NCBI GenBank assembly: GCA_038230975.1
Contig: JBBRMF010000310.1
Span: 1-5,980 of the forward strand
Length of the DNA: 5,980 bases
Source: JANXVV01 sp038230975
Lineage (GTDB): Bacteria > Planctomycetota > Phycisphaerae > Tepidisphaerales > Tepidisphaeraceae
Direction of reading: 5' to 3'
Below the pieces are notes generated by a model. That model searched no databases. It worked only from the letters and a program-made list of their open reading frames with translations, and had not been told where the DNA came from. The position numbers and the translations under genes were made by a program. Of this stretch, positions 5,450-5,980 are shown piece after piece; the first letter of the stretch is position 1; each line of letters begins with the position of its first letter.

Positions 5450-5980
5450 TCATTTTCTTTTAGTGAGTATGAGAATTGCGATCAGGATAGCACCTTGTGT
5501 CGCTTGAAGCGTTAAAAAGGGGACACGCAGTTCAGTTTCCAATGCTGAGAATGCCGTCTGCAACCAACCGAAGAAAAGTGCGGAAAGCACGACTCCCATC
5601 GGGGAAAGTCGGCCGAGCAAGGCGACGCCGATGCCGGTGAAACCGAAGCCGCTTGAAGCGGTATCGGGCAGGAGCAGATAAGGGGGGACACCACTCATTT
5701 GAATCGCGCCGGCCAGACCGGCCATCCCGCCGCTCAGGCAGAGGGTGGCAATGGAAATCGCACCGACTCTGATTCCCGCAAAGCGCGCCGCAACGGGGTT
5801 TTCGCCGGTGGCGCGCAGGTGGAAACCGAACGTCGTCACTCGAAAAATCGCAGCGACGAGGACCGCGCACGCGATGGCGATGAGCAGGCCGACATGTAGT
5901 TGCGTGGGTCTATCGTTCAGTGAAAAATGAAAAAGACGCGCTGCCTCGGGAAGTTGTTCGCTTTGAAGTTGCTGGCCGGA
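5450..5980 (-). CDS. ABC transporter inner-membrane permease, BMP/nucleoside (simple sugar) type, 5' part outside the window
   Basis: The frame is open from the stop at 5450 to the right edge, giving the last 176 residues; the true start lies beyond 5980. A GTG at 5839 is not the start, because conserved family sequence continues upstream of it (QSEQLPEAARLF, then the membrane helix LHVGLLIAIACAVLVAAIF). The hallmark loop FHLRATGENPVAARFAGI follows, then membrane segments around SGGMAGLAGAIQMSGV, FTGIGVALLGRLSPMGVVLSALFFGWLQ and TQGAILIAILIL, ending TKRK. This matches the YufP/COG4603-like permeases that pair with a second permease (YufQ-like), an ATPase and a BMP-family lipoprotein to import nucleosides or related substrates. 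The form AARFAGI, not AADTVGI, favours the YufP-like partner. Any partner genes must lie beyond the right edge, since the gene ends against a repeat and a convergent gene. Family confident; substrate unknown. Confidence 0.9.
   Translation of the reverse strand, partial: SGQQLQSEQLPEAARLFHFSLNDRPTQLHVGLLIAIACAVLVAAIFRVTTFGFHLRATGENPVAARFAGIRVGAISIATLCLSGGMAGLAGAIQMSGVPPYLLLPDTASSGFGFTGIGVALLGRLSPMGVVLSALFFGWLQTAFSALETELRVPFLTLQATQGAILIAILILTKRK

Noticed and set aside
5234..5515. Plus-strand frame running through the repeat, ending with an LCSSAFICGSF-type peptide
   Set aside because: The peptide is the usual mistranslation of the dispersed repeat, and the frame has no domain and no independent start signal.

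Overview
The window looks like chromosomal DNA from a Gram-negative-type bacterium with moderate to high GC. My best guess is a planctomycete or a relative in the PVC group. That rests on a tandem pair of HtrA-type lipoproteins, an RdgC-like protein of the 'MGF..GS..F.RF.VVG' type, and palindromic intergenic repeats of a style I remember from such genomes. No rRNA or other marker gene confirms it.

Layout. On the minus strand, an HtrA/DegP-type protease with an intact Ser-His-Asp triad (3063 to 1567) is followed by a second PDZ protein (1464 to 4). The second protein keeps the trypsin-like fold and two PDZ domains but has lost all three catalytic residues. A divergent intergenic region (3064-3337) with two long inverted repeats separates this pair from a plus-strand RdgC-like gene (3338-4537). 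Next come a short hairpin and a membrane-anchored protein related to the endonuclease/exonuclease/phosphatase (EEP) family (4630-5382). Its active site looks degraded and its C-terminus runs into a repeat. A convergent minus-strand gene (5450 to beyond the right edge) encodes the C-terminal part of a BMP/nucleoside-type ABC transporter permease. The two convergent genes are separated by a third long-armed inverted repeat.

How it fits together. The two HtrA-like proteins are probably co-transcribed and both have lipobox-type signal peptides, so an active protease and a dead paralogue may work together at the cell envelope. The remaining genes (RdgC-like, EEP-like, ABC permease) show no obvious pathway link to them or to each other.

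The most notable signals are the active/inactive HtrA pair and the different long inverted repeats filling three of the four intergenic spacers. One of these repeats supplies the last codons and stop of the EEP-like gene. Another would be mistranslated as an N-terminal extension of the pseudoprotease if the longest reading frame were accepted. I found no CRISPR array, tRNA, rRNA, transposase or phage gene.
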